This document shows, piece after piece, positions 8,943-16,221 of a stretch of 26,873 bases of DNA; position 1 is the stretch's first letter; every line of letters starts with the position of its first letter. Position numbers and translations under genes: made by a program. The DNA lies in the IMG/VR virus record IMGVR_UViG_3300040856_003409, positions 1 to 26,873 of that record; one strand, given 5' to 3'. The DNA is from a virus. Below the pieces are notes generated by a model that was not told the origin of the DNA, searched no databases, and saw nothing but the letters and a program-made list of their open reading frames with translations.

Positions 8943-9646
8943 TAACACAAAAAGTACAAACAGTCTATTTTGCTGGAACAGATAATCTAGAGCTTAGTAC
9001 TCTTCCAAATATTGGTAATGTAGATAAAATTTACACTATTGACAGTAATGGAAATTATCTTGGTTGGCTTTCAGATTTAGTCAATTATGATTACTTACAG
9101 GCTTTCGATCACTTTTACATGGGCGTCTATTACATCATTTACACAAAAGATGGCGTCGGCTTACCATACGATTTATTCGGATTTAATAATGAGCCTGTAT
9201 ACCAAACTGAGTTCATGGCTGTTTCTGGTCAAAAACAAGATATTTATAGATTTGATATTACCAATAATTCAAATAGTGCGTATGTTTTTAACGGTGTTGG
9301 ATTAGATACAGACGAAGAAAACCCCTCAATTCATCTCCAGAGGGGAAATACTTATCTTTTTGATGTTGACGCTTTTAATCATCCATTCTGGATAACTGAT
9401 AGTGCTGATCCCAATCAGACAGCACAGACTGTTGCTTATATCGATGGCGTTACAAACAATGGTTCTGGTGATGGTAGAATTAAATTTGATGTACCGCATG
9501 ATGCTCCCGGAACTTTATATTATCGTTGTAATAGCCATGTTGCCATGAGTGGCACAATATATACTGACGATGGACTTTCAGAAACTTCTAACGATTTATC
9601 AAATCTTATTTTAGATCTTCAAGTTATAGACGGCGGCGAGGCTTAA
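8939..9646 (+). CDS. Small virion protein with a cupredoxin domain that keeps the type-1 copper ligands
   Basis: 235 residues. The start overlaps the previous stop by 4 bases, with AGGAG at 8922-8926. Residues 1-80 are a diverged copy of the domain repeated at the start of the gene at 2566 ('NIGNVDKIY', 'NGNYLGW'). Residues about 95-210 are a cupredoxin-like domain with the expected ligands: H148 in 'NHPFWI', then C197, H200 and M203 in 'YYRCNSHVAMSG'. The C-x2-H-x2-M spacing matches amicyanin-type sites. Similar 'YYxCxxHxxM' domains are found in structural proteins of marine phages, where copper binding is generally untested. No signal peptide is present, so this is probably a particle component and not a periplasmic electron carrier. 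Domain call is fairly strong; copper binding is inferred. Confidence 0.85.
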   Translation: MITQKVQTVYFAGTDNLELSTLPNIGNVDKIYTIDSNGNYLGWLSDLVNYDYLQAFDHFYMGVYYIIYTKDGVGLPYDLFGFNNEPVYQTEFMAVSGQKQDIYRFDITNNSNSAYVFNGVGLDTDEENPSIHLQRGNTYLFDVDAFNHPFWITDSADPNQTAQTVAYIDGVTNNGSGDGRIKFDVPHDAPGTLYYRCNSHVAMSGTIYTDDGLSETSNDLSNLILDLQVIDGGEA

Positions 9647-9647
9647 T

Positions 9648-12600
9648 ATGGTTTGCAAATACTCAACCAATATAAATAATTTATGGGAGGGTATTGCATC
9701 TGGACCATACGCTACAAACGATGATTGTTTAAGTGCTTGCTTTACAACACAGCCTCCAGTTATCTTAGATTGTTTAGATAGTTACACTTTAGATCCAACC
9801 ATACATGGTGGTACTTGTGGAAACTTTTCATACCTCGACACCAGTATTTATGCTTACAAGGGTGATTTGATCAAAATTAATGCTAATGGCTCCATTCGAT
9901 ATCATCCTGATCGACCGTTTATTTCTCCAGATGGTGATGATACTGTACAGCGTGTTCCTGAATTTGCCGATCCGCCATGTATAACACCCAGCATTAATTA
10001 TGAGCCAATATTAGCAAAAATAGGAAATTCTATTATACCTATTGGTTCTGATGTTTCAATTGTTGCTCCAGAAGATGGCTTGTTGCAATTTTTTATTATT
10101 GACTCACCACTAAGTGATAATGCTGGATCTTACAATATACAAGCATCTAATTTAACTTCGTATAGATGGTTTGATGGAGATGATAAATTAGACGAAGTAA
10201 GTATAATAAGCAGCGTAGCTTCAGGCGGGGCAATTATTAGAACTACTCTACAAGCGGTCGGTTGCAGTAAAGCAGCTTTGCCAGCTAGATTTCAACTCCC
10301 AAACGATGCTTTATATTCATTTGCACCCACAGCTGGTTCTGTAACTTTTACATTTTCAGATCCATGCAAAGATCTTCTTTTATATATTGGAAGTCTTGGG
10401 GAATTGTCTACTGCCGCTAGTCTTTCTTTTAATGTTCCTTTTGAAATTATATCTGATTCTGTTGACTCAACTGCTGATTGTAACGGTGAAACACCAACAA
10501 TTCTAACAAGCTTTGGCCTTACCGTTTCTGGAAATCAAGGTTTTGGAATAATTAAATTTCCCGGTTTTCATAAACAAATAACTGTTGATTGCTCTTTAAA
10601 TATCGACTACACATTTTTGCGATGGGGTTTGCTTGGGTCTTCTCAATGTTCTTGGAATATTGTAACAGCCTCTCCATACGCAAGATTATCGTACTGGCCA
10701 TATCCACAAACGCCGCTGGAAAGAACATATGAAGCCCCATATGCTGCTTCTGAATATCATATTATTTTTGATATCTGGGGATTTCCTGATCGCTTACAAA
10801 TTTATTCTGAAGATGATTCAGGTTCTAGAAGTTTACTTTTTGATAGAAATGTTCTAACTGGAACATACCCAGACGGAACTCCAGCAGATGGTTGTTCAAC
10901 TGCTTTAGATTTTTGTCATGGTCCCGGACCAAAAGCTTTATCTGAAAAATTCATGAAACCAGAAGGTGTACAAAAATTAGTAGTAATACAAAGTACTCAA
11001 CAAAGTAGTGGCTTAAGTGGTCAGTATTTATCCATTAAAGCGTCTGATAATCTGCTTAAAAACTCTACGCTTACACCTAGAACATTTATTGGGTCTGATT
11101 GTTACATAAGAATACCTGAAACAGAACTTATTCACTGGAAAGCAATGAACGATCTTGATATATGCAAAGTAACTGTTTTTCAATCTGCCCCAAGCAGAAC
11201 TCCTCCATATAAAGATTATGAATATAAATTAGATTTGTATGGAACCTCATCTTCAAGCTCCATTGGCTCAATAGAACAAGATGTTGTTTTACAGCCTGAC
11301 ACAGAACATGTTTTATATTTTGATTTACTTAGTAACCTATCAGGCAGTCCAACAGATGCAAAAAGAATTTATGTAGACGTAACAGAAACTGTTAGCGGCT
11401 CATCGGTTTTTAGTACCGTCGTTGATTTCCAAGACTATTTTCAACCAAATGTTTTTTCTGCTATAGCCACAAGACAGAGATTAACTTTCACAACTAATGC
11501 AACCCAGTACTATACTGTTAAATTTTCTTCTGATGATATTTCCGGTAATTACGGAGGAGTTTTAGTAAGGCCGTATTTGAGACCGCTTAATCTTGAGCCA
11601 GTACGTGATAAAACTGTTGATATAACTAATTTCTCACAAGATGGTAACGGTAGACTCAACCTTACATATTCAGTGTATGATTATGATAGCACAACGGGTA
11701 CTGTTGTTAAAATACAGAAACTAATACAACCAACAAATGGAACACCCTATTATTCAACTGTGTATACTACCGTTAGTGATGAAAATGGATTCACTAACTT
11801 GAGCGACACATTGTGGAACCCAAACAACGAATATGAAAGTTTTCGCGCAATAGTATTTAACCGTCAAGGCCATGCTTCTGTTAGTAATACTATTGCTGGC
11901 GGTATTCCATTTTACACGCGAGATCTTACTTATGGCAGTAATATATTTTTAGCCGTCACTCCAAATGTTTATAGTTCCACCGATGGCTCAAGTTGGAATA
12001 GAAATCTCTCTTCTAATTGGAATATTTTGGATGACAAAATCAAACTTGTCGGTAGTGAATTTTTTGCCTTTTCTTCGTCTGGGTATAAGACTGCTTTGAG
12101 TCCATACGACGGCACTTCTTGGGATGCATCGCGCTTTTTTGGTAACGTCACCTTGGTTGGTAACGTCACCTCCGTAACAGATGTAGCCTACGGTGGCGGT
12201 AAATATATAGCAGTTAGCAGTAGTAATAATGAGTATGCAATAAGTTCAGATAGAATAAATTGGACAAGACAACTTTTTCCATTTGTTGGCGCAGGAATTG
12301 AACCATATTGGAATTCTATAGCTTATGGAGGTTTAGTTTTTATAGCTGTGGCGAGATATTGGAGTTCGACGAGACCTAAAGCTGTAGCTATTAGCACAGA
12401 CCAAGGATCAACTTGGACTTATATTACCAGCCTGTTTCCATCTTCATTTGCTCCTACTACAGTTTTCTTTGCTGATTCTAAGTTTATTATTTTTGGTGGC
12501 GGATCAGTTTATTACAGCGAAGATTTTGGACAAACATGGCATTTCATTAGTCTTGTGAGTGTTGGTAATTTACATAAAGTTGCTTATGGCAATGGAAATT

Positions 12601-12827
12601 TTGTTTTTAATGAGCGAAATCGTAATTTAATCACCATTGTTAATAATTTTAGTGGCGGCTCACAAGGAAATACTTTTCAAGTATCACTTCCAGCTTTGCC
12701 AACAAACTCTCTCTGGGATGGTATAGCTTCAGACGGTCATAATAATTTTGTAACAGTTGCTACTTTTTCTAACATTGCCGCTAGAAGTATAGATGGTGGT
12801 TTCACTTGGACTCAACATGTCATTTAA
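9648..12827 (+). CDS. Large modular virion protein ending in Asp-box (BNR-like) propeller
   Basis: 1059 residues; ATG with GAGG six bases upstream (9638-9641). It opens with a Cys module ('SGPYATNDDCLSAC') like those in the gene at 5863. Several beta-rich domains follow. Residues about 369-465 match a module in the gene at 2566 (conserved 'KPEGV' or 'KPEGI' near its end). Residues about 650-765 look fibronectin- or Ig-like. Residues about 765-1059 have Asp-box motifs: 'SSTDGSSW', 'SPYDGTSW', 'SSDRINW', 'STDQGSTW', 'SEDFGQTW', a degenerate sixth unit and 'SIDGGFTW', probably a seven-bladed sialidase/VPS10-type fold. No sialidase catalytic Arg triad can be argued, so a binding role is likelier than an enzyme. 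It is the last of the six surface-type genes before the neck genes. Confidence 0.86.
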   Translation: MVCKYSTNINNLWEGIASGPYATNDDCLSACFTTQPPVILDCLDSYTLDPTIHGGTCGNFSYLDTSIYAYKGDLIKINANGSIRYHPDRPFISPDGDDTVQRVPEFADPPCITPSINYEPILAKIGNSIIPIGSDVSIVAPEDGLLQFFIIDSPLSDNAGSYNIQASNLTSYRWFDGDDKLDEVSIISSVASGGAIIRTTLQAVGCSKAALPARFQLPNDALYSFAPTAGSVTFTFSDPCKDLLLYIGSLGELSTAASLSFNVPFEIISDSVDSTADCNGETPTILTSFGLTVSGNQGFGIIKFPGFHKQITVDCSLNIDYTFLRWGLLGSSQCSWNIVTASPYARLSYWPYPQTPLERTYEAPYAASEYHIIFDIWGFPDRLQIYSEDDSGSRSLLFDRNVLTGTYPDGTPADGCSTALDFCHGPGPKALSEKFMKPEGVQKLVVIQSTQQSSGLSGQYLSIKASDNLLKNSTLTPRTFIGSDCYIRIPETELIHWKAMNDLDICKVTVFQSAPSRTPPYKDYEYKLDLYGTSSSSSIGSIEQDVVLQPDTEHVLYFDLLSNLSGSPTDAKRIYVDVTETVSGSSVFSTVVDFQDYFQPNVFSAIATRQRLTFTTNATQYYTVKFSSDDISGNYGGVLVRPYLRPLNLEPVRDKTVDITNFSQDGNGRLNLTYSVYDYDSTTGTVVKIQKLIQPTNGTPYYSTVYTTVSDENGFTNLSDTLWNPNNEYESFRAIVFNRQGHASVSNTIAGGIPFYTRDLTYGSNIFLAVTPNVYSSTDGSSWNRNLSSNWNILDDKIKLVGSEFFAFSSSGYKTALSPYDGTSWDASRFFGNVTLVGNVTSVTDVAYGGGKYIAVSSSNNEYAISSDRINWTRQLFPFVGAGIEPYWNSIAYGGLVFIAVARYWSSTRPKAVAISTDQGSTWTYITSLFPSSFAPTTVFFADSKFIIFGGGSVYYSEDFGQTWHFISLVSVGNLHKVAYGNGNFVFNERNRNLITIVNNFSGGSQGNTFQVSLPALPTNSLWDGIASDGHNNFVTVATFSNIAARSIDGGFTWTQHVI
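12139..12171 (+). repeat. 18-bp tandem duplication of an imperfect palindrome inside a coding region
   Basis: The 15-base segment TTGGTAACGTCACCT occurs at 12139-12153 and again at 12157-12171. It encodes 'GNVT' twice. Its core GGTAACGTCACC is a near-palindrome with one mismatched pair. It is most likely a slippage duplication. Confidence 0.85.
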
Positions 12828-12832
12828 TAAAT

Positions 12833-12838
12833 AAAGGA
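12833..12838 (+). promoter_or_regulatory. Ribosome binding site that fixes the start at 12845
   Basis: AAAGGA lies six bases before ATG 12845. The frame is open further upstream to an ATG at 12806, but that one lies inside the previous gene and has no ribosome site, so 12845 is chosen. Confidence 0.8.
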
Positions 12839-12844
12839 AAAATC

Positions 12845-13327
12845 ATGCCAATAAATGTGCCAAGCTCTGTTTTTGACAAATACTTCGATGTTATCGATTC
12901 TACGTTTGACATCTTTGGGGTCACATGTCAACTTGTGTCTATAGAGAAAAAAGAAGAAATTATCTACACTCCAGATAATAATAATCCCGTGATCAATTCT
13001 ATCAATAATAGAAGAATTACGGGCGGTACTCACAATAAAGGCACAAAAACAATTAAAGAAATTGAGACATTAACCGATATTAAACTTAAGGTTTACTGGG
13101 ACGCAAAACAATGGGTTGGCATTACAGACCAACTTAAGGTTCCAGACGGCTCCATACAAACAATAGGGTTTATGTCTGATCTCCCCAAAATACTAAGAGC
13201 AAAACAACTTTTAGTACACAAGGGCATTAAAGATATAAAAGAAATGAGATTTGAGAGATTTGGTGAACATATACCTATCGGCTTAAAACAAGACAGATAT
13301 TTTTCTTGTATGTGGAAGCGAGTTTAG
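12845..13327 (+). CDS. Putative head-closure (neck) protein
   Basis: 160 residues from the chosen ATG. The sequence is mixed alpha/beta with a basic middle and a conserved-looking C-terminal end 'DRYFSCMWKRV'. I do not recognise a named family by sequence. The assignment rests on order: it is the first of three modest-size genes directly ahead of the tail tube gene, the place where head-closure proteins of long-tailed phages usually sit, and its size is in the usual range. It could instead be a head-tail adaptor or a minor structural protein. Confidence 0.75.
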   Translation: MPINVPSSVFDKYFDVIDSTFDIFGVTCQLVSIEKKEEIIYTPDNNNPVINSINNRRITGGTHNKGTKTIKEIETLTDIKLKVYWDAKQWVGITDQLKVPDGSIQTIGFMSDLPKILRAKQLLVHKGIKDIKEMRFERFGEHIPIGLKQDRYFSCMWKRV

Positions 13328-13329
13328 CC

Positions 13330-13956
13330 GTGCTAGAACTAATAGATTCTTATTCAGATATAGAACGAAAGGTCAATCAAGCTCTGGCTGAAGAGTTTAA
13401 TGCTGTTCTTGGAAAAAGTGTATTAATAATTAGAGATAGAATTAGGGAACTAGTCGGCCCGTGGATTGCTTCCCAGCCAGAAATTTTATCGCTTGGTTTT
13501 CAGAGTGGAGACTCTTTAGCTGGATATTTTGGAATACCAGTATCACAGGTCGGTATAGCAATAGAGTCCATTATATTGTCAGTTCAAAATTCTGTACACG
13601 TTAACTTCACAAAATTAAACAAAGATTTAAAAGGCGGCTTCTCTATATACGTACAACCTTCAGATTTTCAAAACTTATTATCATTATCTGTTGGCCACGT
13701 TGTTTACGAAAGGGGAGATTTACATTGGCTAGATTGGCTTTTAACTAAAGGTTCATCCATTATTATCGCAAACTATGAATATTCCCCCAAGTCTGGCGCT
13801 GGTCGATCTGGACTAGGAACTATGTCGATTGGTGGATCTTTTAGAGTTCCCCCCGCATTTTCTGGTACAGAGCAAGACAATTTCATTACCAGAGCCTTGG
13901 TTGGTGGCACACAATTTTCTGAAATAGAAAAAATTATTAAATCGGTACTTCTATAA
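13330..13956 (+). CDS. Putative tail-completion / neck protein
   Basis: 208 residues from GTG 13330, two bases after the preceding stop. In-frame alternatives are GTG 13312 and TTG 13306, which overlap the previous gene and have poorer ribosome sites; GGAAG at 13313-13317 favours 13330, though the spacing of 12 is long. The N-terminal half is helical ('DIERKVNQALAEEFNAVL'). The C-terminal half is beta-rich with 'HVVYERGDLHWLDWLL' and ends in a 'GRSGLGTM...FRVPPAFSGT...NFITRAL' pattern, which I associate with neck or tail-completion proteins of large phages. The role at the head-tail junction is inferred from this and from position. The stop and next start share a base (TAATG), so translation is probably coupled. 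Confidence 0.78.
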   Translation: MLELIDSYSDIERKVNQALAEEFNAVLGKSVLIIRDRIRELVGPWIASQPEILSLGFQSGDSLAGYFGIPVSQVGIAIESIILSVQNSVHVNFTKLNKDLKGGFSIYVQPSDFQNLLSLSVGHVVYERGDLHWLDWLLTKGSSIIIANYEYSPKSGAGRSGLGTMSIGGSFRVPPAFSGTEQDNFITRALVGGTQFSEIEKIIKSVLL

Positions 13957-14960
13957 TGACAACAACGACAACCACAACAGCCTCCCCAAAAGATAGCATC
14001 CCAGTTTATACTACTGGTTTATCTAATATTGACAGTGTATTTAACACATCGTTTTACAACGAAATACAAGATAATGTTGTAGAATGGCTTGATTGGGGGC
14101 TACTGGAAAAGGGCAATTATTTCAACACAACAAAAGATGAAATTTCACCAGAGGGTAACGATTATAGTTTGCTTCAAATTTCCAATAATACCAATTTTGA
14201 ATTGGGCAGAGCTTGGGACGGCTTTAGACCAAATTGGGTTTGGCAAAGCGGAATTGTCCCACCGGAAGGAATGGAGCCACCCATAGTCGGAAACGACAAC
14301 GAACATCCCGGTATTAGCGGAGTTTACGTTGATGATACATTTTATGCCTCCGATACCACCGGAGAATACTCTCATTACGTAGATTACTATAATGGCAGAG
14401 TAGTTTTTGATAATCCCATACCCACAGGATCAAAAGTTCAGGCTGAATATAGCTACAAATATATTAATGTAATTTACGCTAATTCTTTACCTTGGATCAG
14501 GGAGGTCAGGTATAGAAGTTTAATTGGTGAACACGATGATATATTACCATCGGAAATGACGGTTAATTTACCATTTATAGCCATAGAGGTTTCAAATAGG
14601 CGTACATCTCCTTTTGCTCTCGGTGGCGCACAAAGTTTATATACTGATATTTTGTTTCATTGCGCAGCAGAAAATGAATATACTAGAAATCAATTACTGG
14701 ACATTATATCTGCTCAGTCCGATCAGATTTTAACATTATTTGACACAAATAGTGTAATTAATAGTGGAGATTCACCATTAAAATATAACGGCTCACCAGT
14801 TGCTGGAGCTTTTCGCTATCCAGATTTGGTAAATGGCCATAAATTTTGCACTTTAAGATTAAATGATGTTAAATGTGACAACGCGATCAGCATTAATTCC
14901 AATTTATACTTAGGTATAGCAAAAAGCACAACAGAAATTTTATCTTTTAACACAACATAA
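13956..14960 (+). CDS. Virion structural protein in tail-terminator position, poly-Thr N-terminus
   Basis: 334 residues, starting within the TAATG junction with the preceding gene; no separate ribosome site is seen. The protein begins 'MTTTTTTTASPKD', the same low-complexity leader type as in the gene at 24569. Residues about 110-180 are beta-rich with 'YVDYYNGRVVFDNPIPTGS' followed by 'VQAEYSYKY', a pattern common in phage structural proteins. The C-terminal half ('ILFHCAAENEYTRNQLLDII') resembles the alpha/beta layout of tail terminators, which cap the tube and join it to the neck. Position immediately before the tube gene supports this. The poly-Thr leader and length are unusual for that role, so the call is tentative. 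Confidence 0.75.
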   Translation: MTTTTTTTASPKDSIPVYTTGLSNIDSVFNTSFYNEIQDNVVEWLDWGLLEKGNYFNTTKDEISPEGNDYSLLQISNNTNFELGRAWDGFRPNWVWQSGIVPPEGMEPPIVGNDNEHPGISGVYVDDTFYASDTTGEYSHYVDYYNGRVVFDNPIPTGSKVQAEYSYKYINVIYANSLPWIREVRYRSLIGEHDDILPSEMTVNLPFIAIEVSNRRTSPFALGGAQSLYTDILFHCAAENEYTRNQLLDIISAQSDQILTLFDTNSVINSGDSPLKYNGSPVAGAFRYPDLVNGHKFCTLRLNDVKCDNAISINSNLYLGIAKSTTEILSFNTT

Positions 14961-14975
14961 CACCTTACCAATTAC

Positions 14976-14981
14976 AGGGAG
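14976..14981 (+). promoter_or_regulatory. Strong ribosome binding site of the tail tube gene
   Basis: AGGGAG lies seven bases ahead of ATG 14989 in a 28-base gap between genes, one of the clearest sites in the window. This fits a gene whose product is needed in many copies. Confidence 0.75.
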
Positions 14982-14988
14982 ATAACAC

Positions 14989-16209
14989 ATGGCCGTTAAT
15001 AGAATTTATTATGCTCTCCAGAACGTACTTTACTATGATTCAACAAGTGCGACTTGGGGAACATTGGGTGGAGTGCAGAGCGCTGGCATTAGCAGTACTG
15101 TAAATATTCAAAATTTTAGTTCTTTTGGCAGTTTAGCAACAGCAACGGCCATAGATGATGTTGATTTTGAAGTAAGCATAGAAGCTCTACTTGGACATAC
15201 ATATGGCGGCTTATTTGGTTTAATGGCAAATCAGGGTGTGCCAACTGCTGATGTGCTACTTGGTTTTAATCAAATAGATCCAGATAAGACAATTAGATTG
15301 GCTTTGGTTTATGCAATTCCAGCCACCTCTGCAAGCGGAACAACAACAAAGAAGGTATTACAAATAGACTGCGTTCCAGCTTCATATTCGGTCACGATGG
15401 CTCTAGATGGAGCATTAACTGAAAGCATGAGCTTCCAAAATGCTGGAAATGCTATCTTAACGAATACTGCTACCGCGTTGTCCCAGTACACGCCAAACAA
15501 AACTATGGTTCAAACTGGTCTTTCTAATGTTTATACTAGAAAAGATTTTAGATTTATTAATTTCAAGAAATTTGAGAATGGTACATCTACAGACGCCTTT
15601 GCTTCATGTGTCCAAAGTTTTACTGCAAGCATGGACTTTTCGACAGAAAAGCTTTCTTGCCTTGGTTCACAGCTCCCAGCCGCTAAATATGCAACATATC
15701 CTATCGAATGTTCTTTAGAGGTTGAAGAACATATGGACCCAACTGCTAACATTATGAGTTCTCCAATCCAGCCAGAAGCAGGCACAAGCCCCGGTCAAAT
15801 TAATAGACTGAAAAATACATTTTGGAATCCTCATGTAAAGGTCGGAAATAGTGGCCGCACCGATTCTTTAGGCAATACTAGCGTTTCAACTTTGGAACAT
15901 AACTGGCAGCTTGGTGGAGCCAGAATGGTTAGCAGAAACTTAAGCGGAGGCGATGTTGGCGGCGGTAATGCAACAGTAAGCACTAGCTTTACTGGTTATA
16001 ATTCATTAAGCTATTCCTCATCCACAACCGAACTTGCGTCTGTTACTACTCAGCCACCCGCACAATATAATCTAGATTCCGGCAGCTGGGCGCACACTGA
16101 TTATGTTGACACTACAACTCCTTCGCCTTCTGGCACTGTTGTTCATATAAGTCAAATATACGATACTAATGACACTACTCTTGATTCAGACCAAGGTTAT
16201 AATACATAA
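14989..16209 (+). CDS. Major tail tube protein with C-terminal extension
   Basis: 406 residues. Two parallel segments are typical of tail tube beta-sandwiches: 'ASYSVTMALDGALTESMSF' (about 130-148) and 'QSFTASMDFSTEKLSCLG' (about 208-225), each followed by further strands ('YPIECSLEVEEHM'). The N-terminus 'NRIYYALQNVLY' also fits. It would polymerise as stacked rings around the tape measure. Tube proteins of many phages are about 150-300 residues; here residues from about 265 add a Gly/Ser/Thr-rich tail of about 140 residues, ending with 'DTTTPSPSG' and an acidic end, which may decorate the outside of the tail. Position between the terminator and tape-measure genes supports the call. No sheath gene precedes it, so a non-contractile tail is likely. 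Confidence 0.82.
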   Translation: MAVNRIYYALQNVLYYDSTSATWGTLGGVQSAGISSTVNIQNFSSFGSLATATAIDDVDFEVSIEALLGHTYGGLFGLMANQGVPTADVLLGFNQIDPDKTIRLALVYAIPATSASGTTTKKVLQIDCVPASYSVTMALDGALTESMSFQNAGNAILTNTATALSQYTPNKTMVQTGLSNVYTRKDFRFINFKKFENGTSTDAFASCVQSFTASMDFSTEKLSCLGSQLPAAKYATYPIECSLEVEEHMDPTANIMSSPIQPEAGTSPGQINRLKNTFWNPHVKVGNSGRTDSLGNTSVSTLEHNWQLGGARMVSRNLSGGDVGGGNATVSTSFTGYNSLSYSSSTTELASVTTQPPAQYNLDSGSWAHTDYVDTTTPSPSGTVVHISQIYDTNDTTLDSDQGYNT

Positions 16210-16221
16210 TAAATTTGGAAG

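Noticed and set aside
9671-9678. TATAAATA, matching the T4 late promoter consensus
   Set aside because: It lies inside the coding start of the gene at 9648 with no gene start suitably placed downstream, and single matches are expected in AT-rich DNA.
12806-12844. Upstream start extending the head-closure-like gene by 13 codons
   Set aside because: The ATG at 12806 lies within the previous gene and lacks a ribosome site; ATG 12845 has AAAGGA at good spacing.
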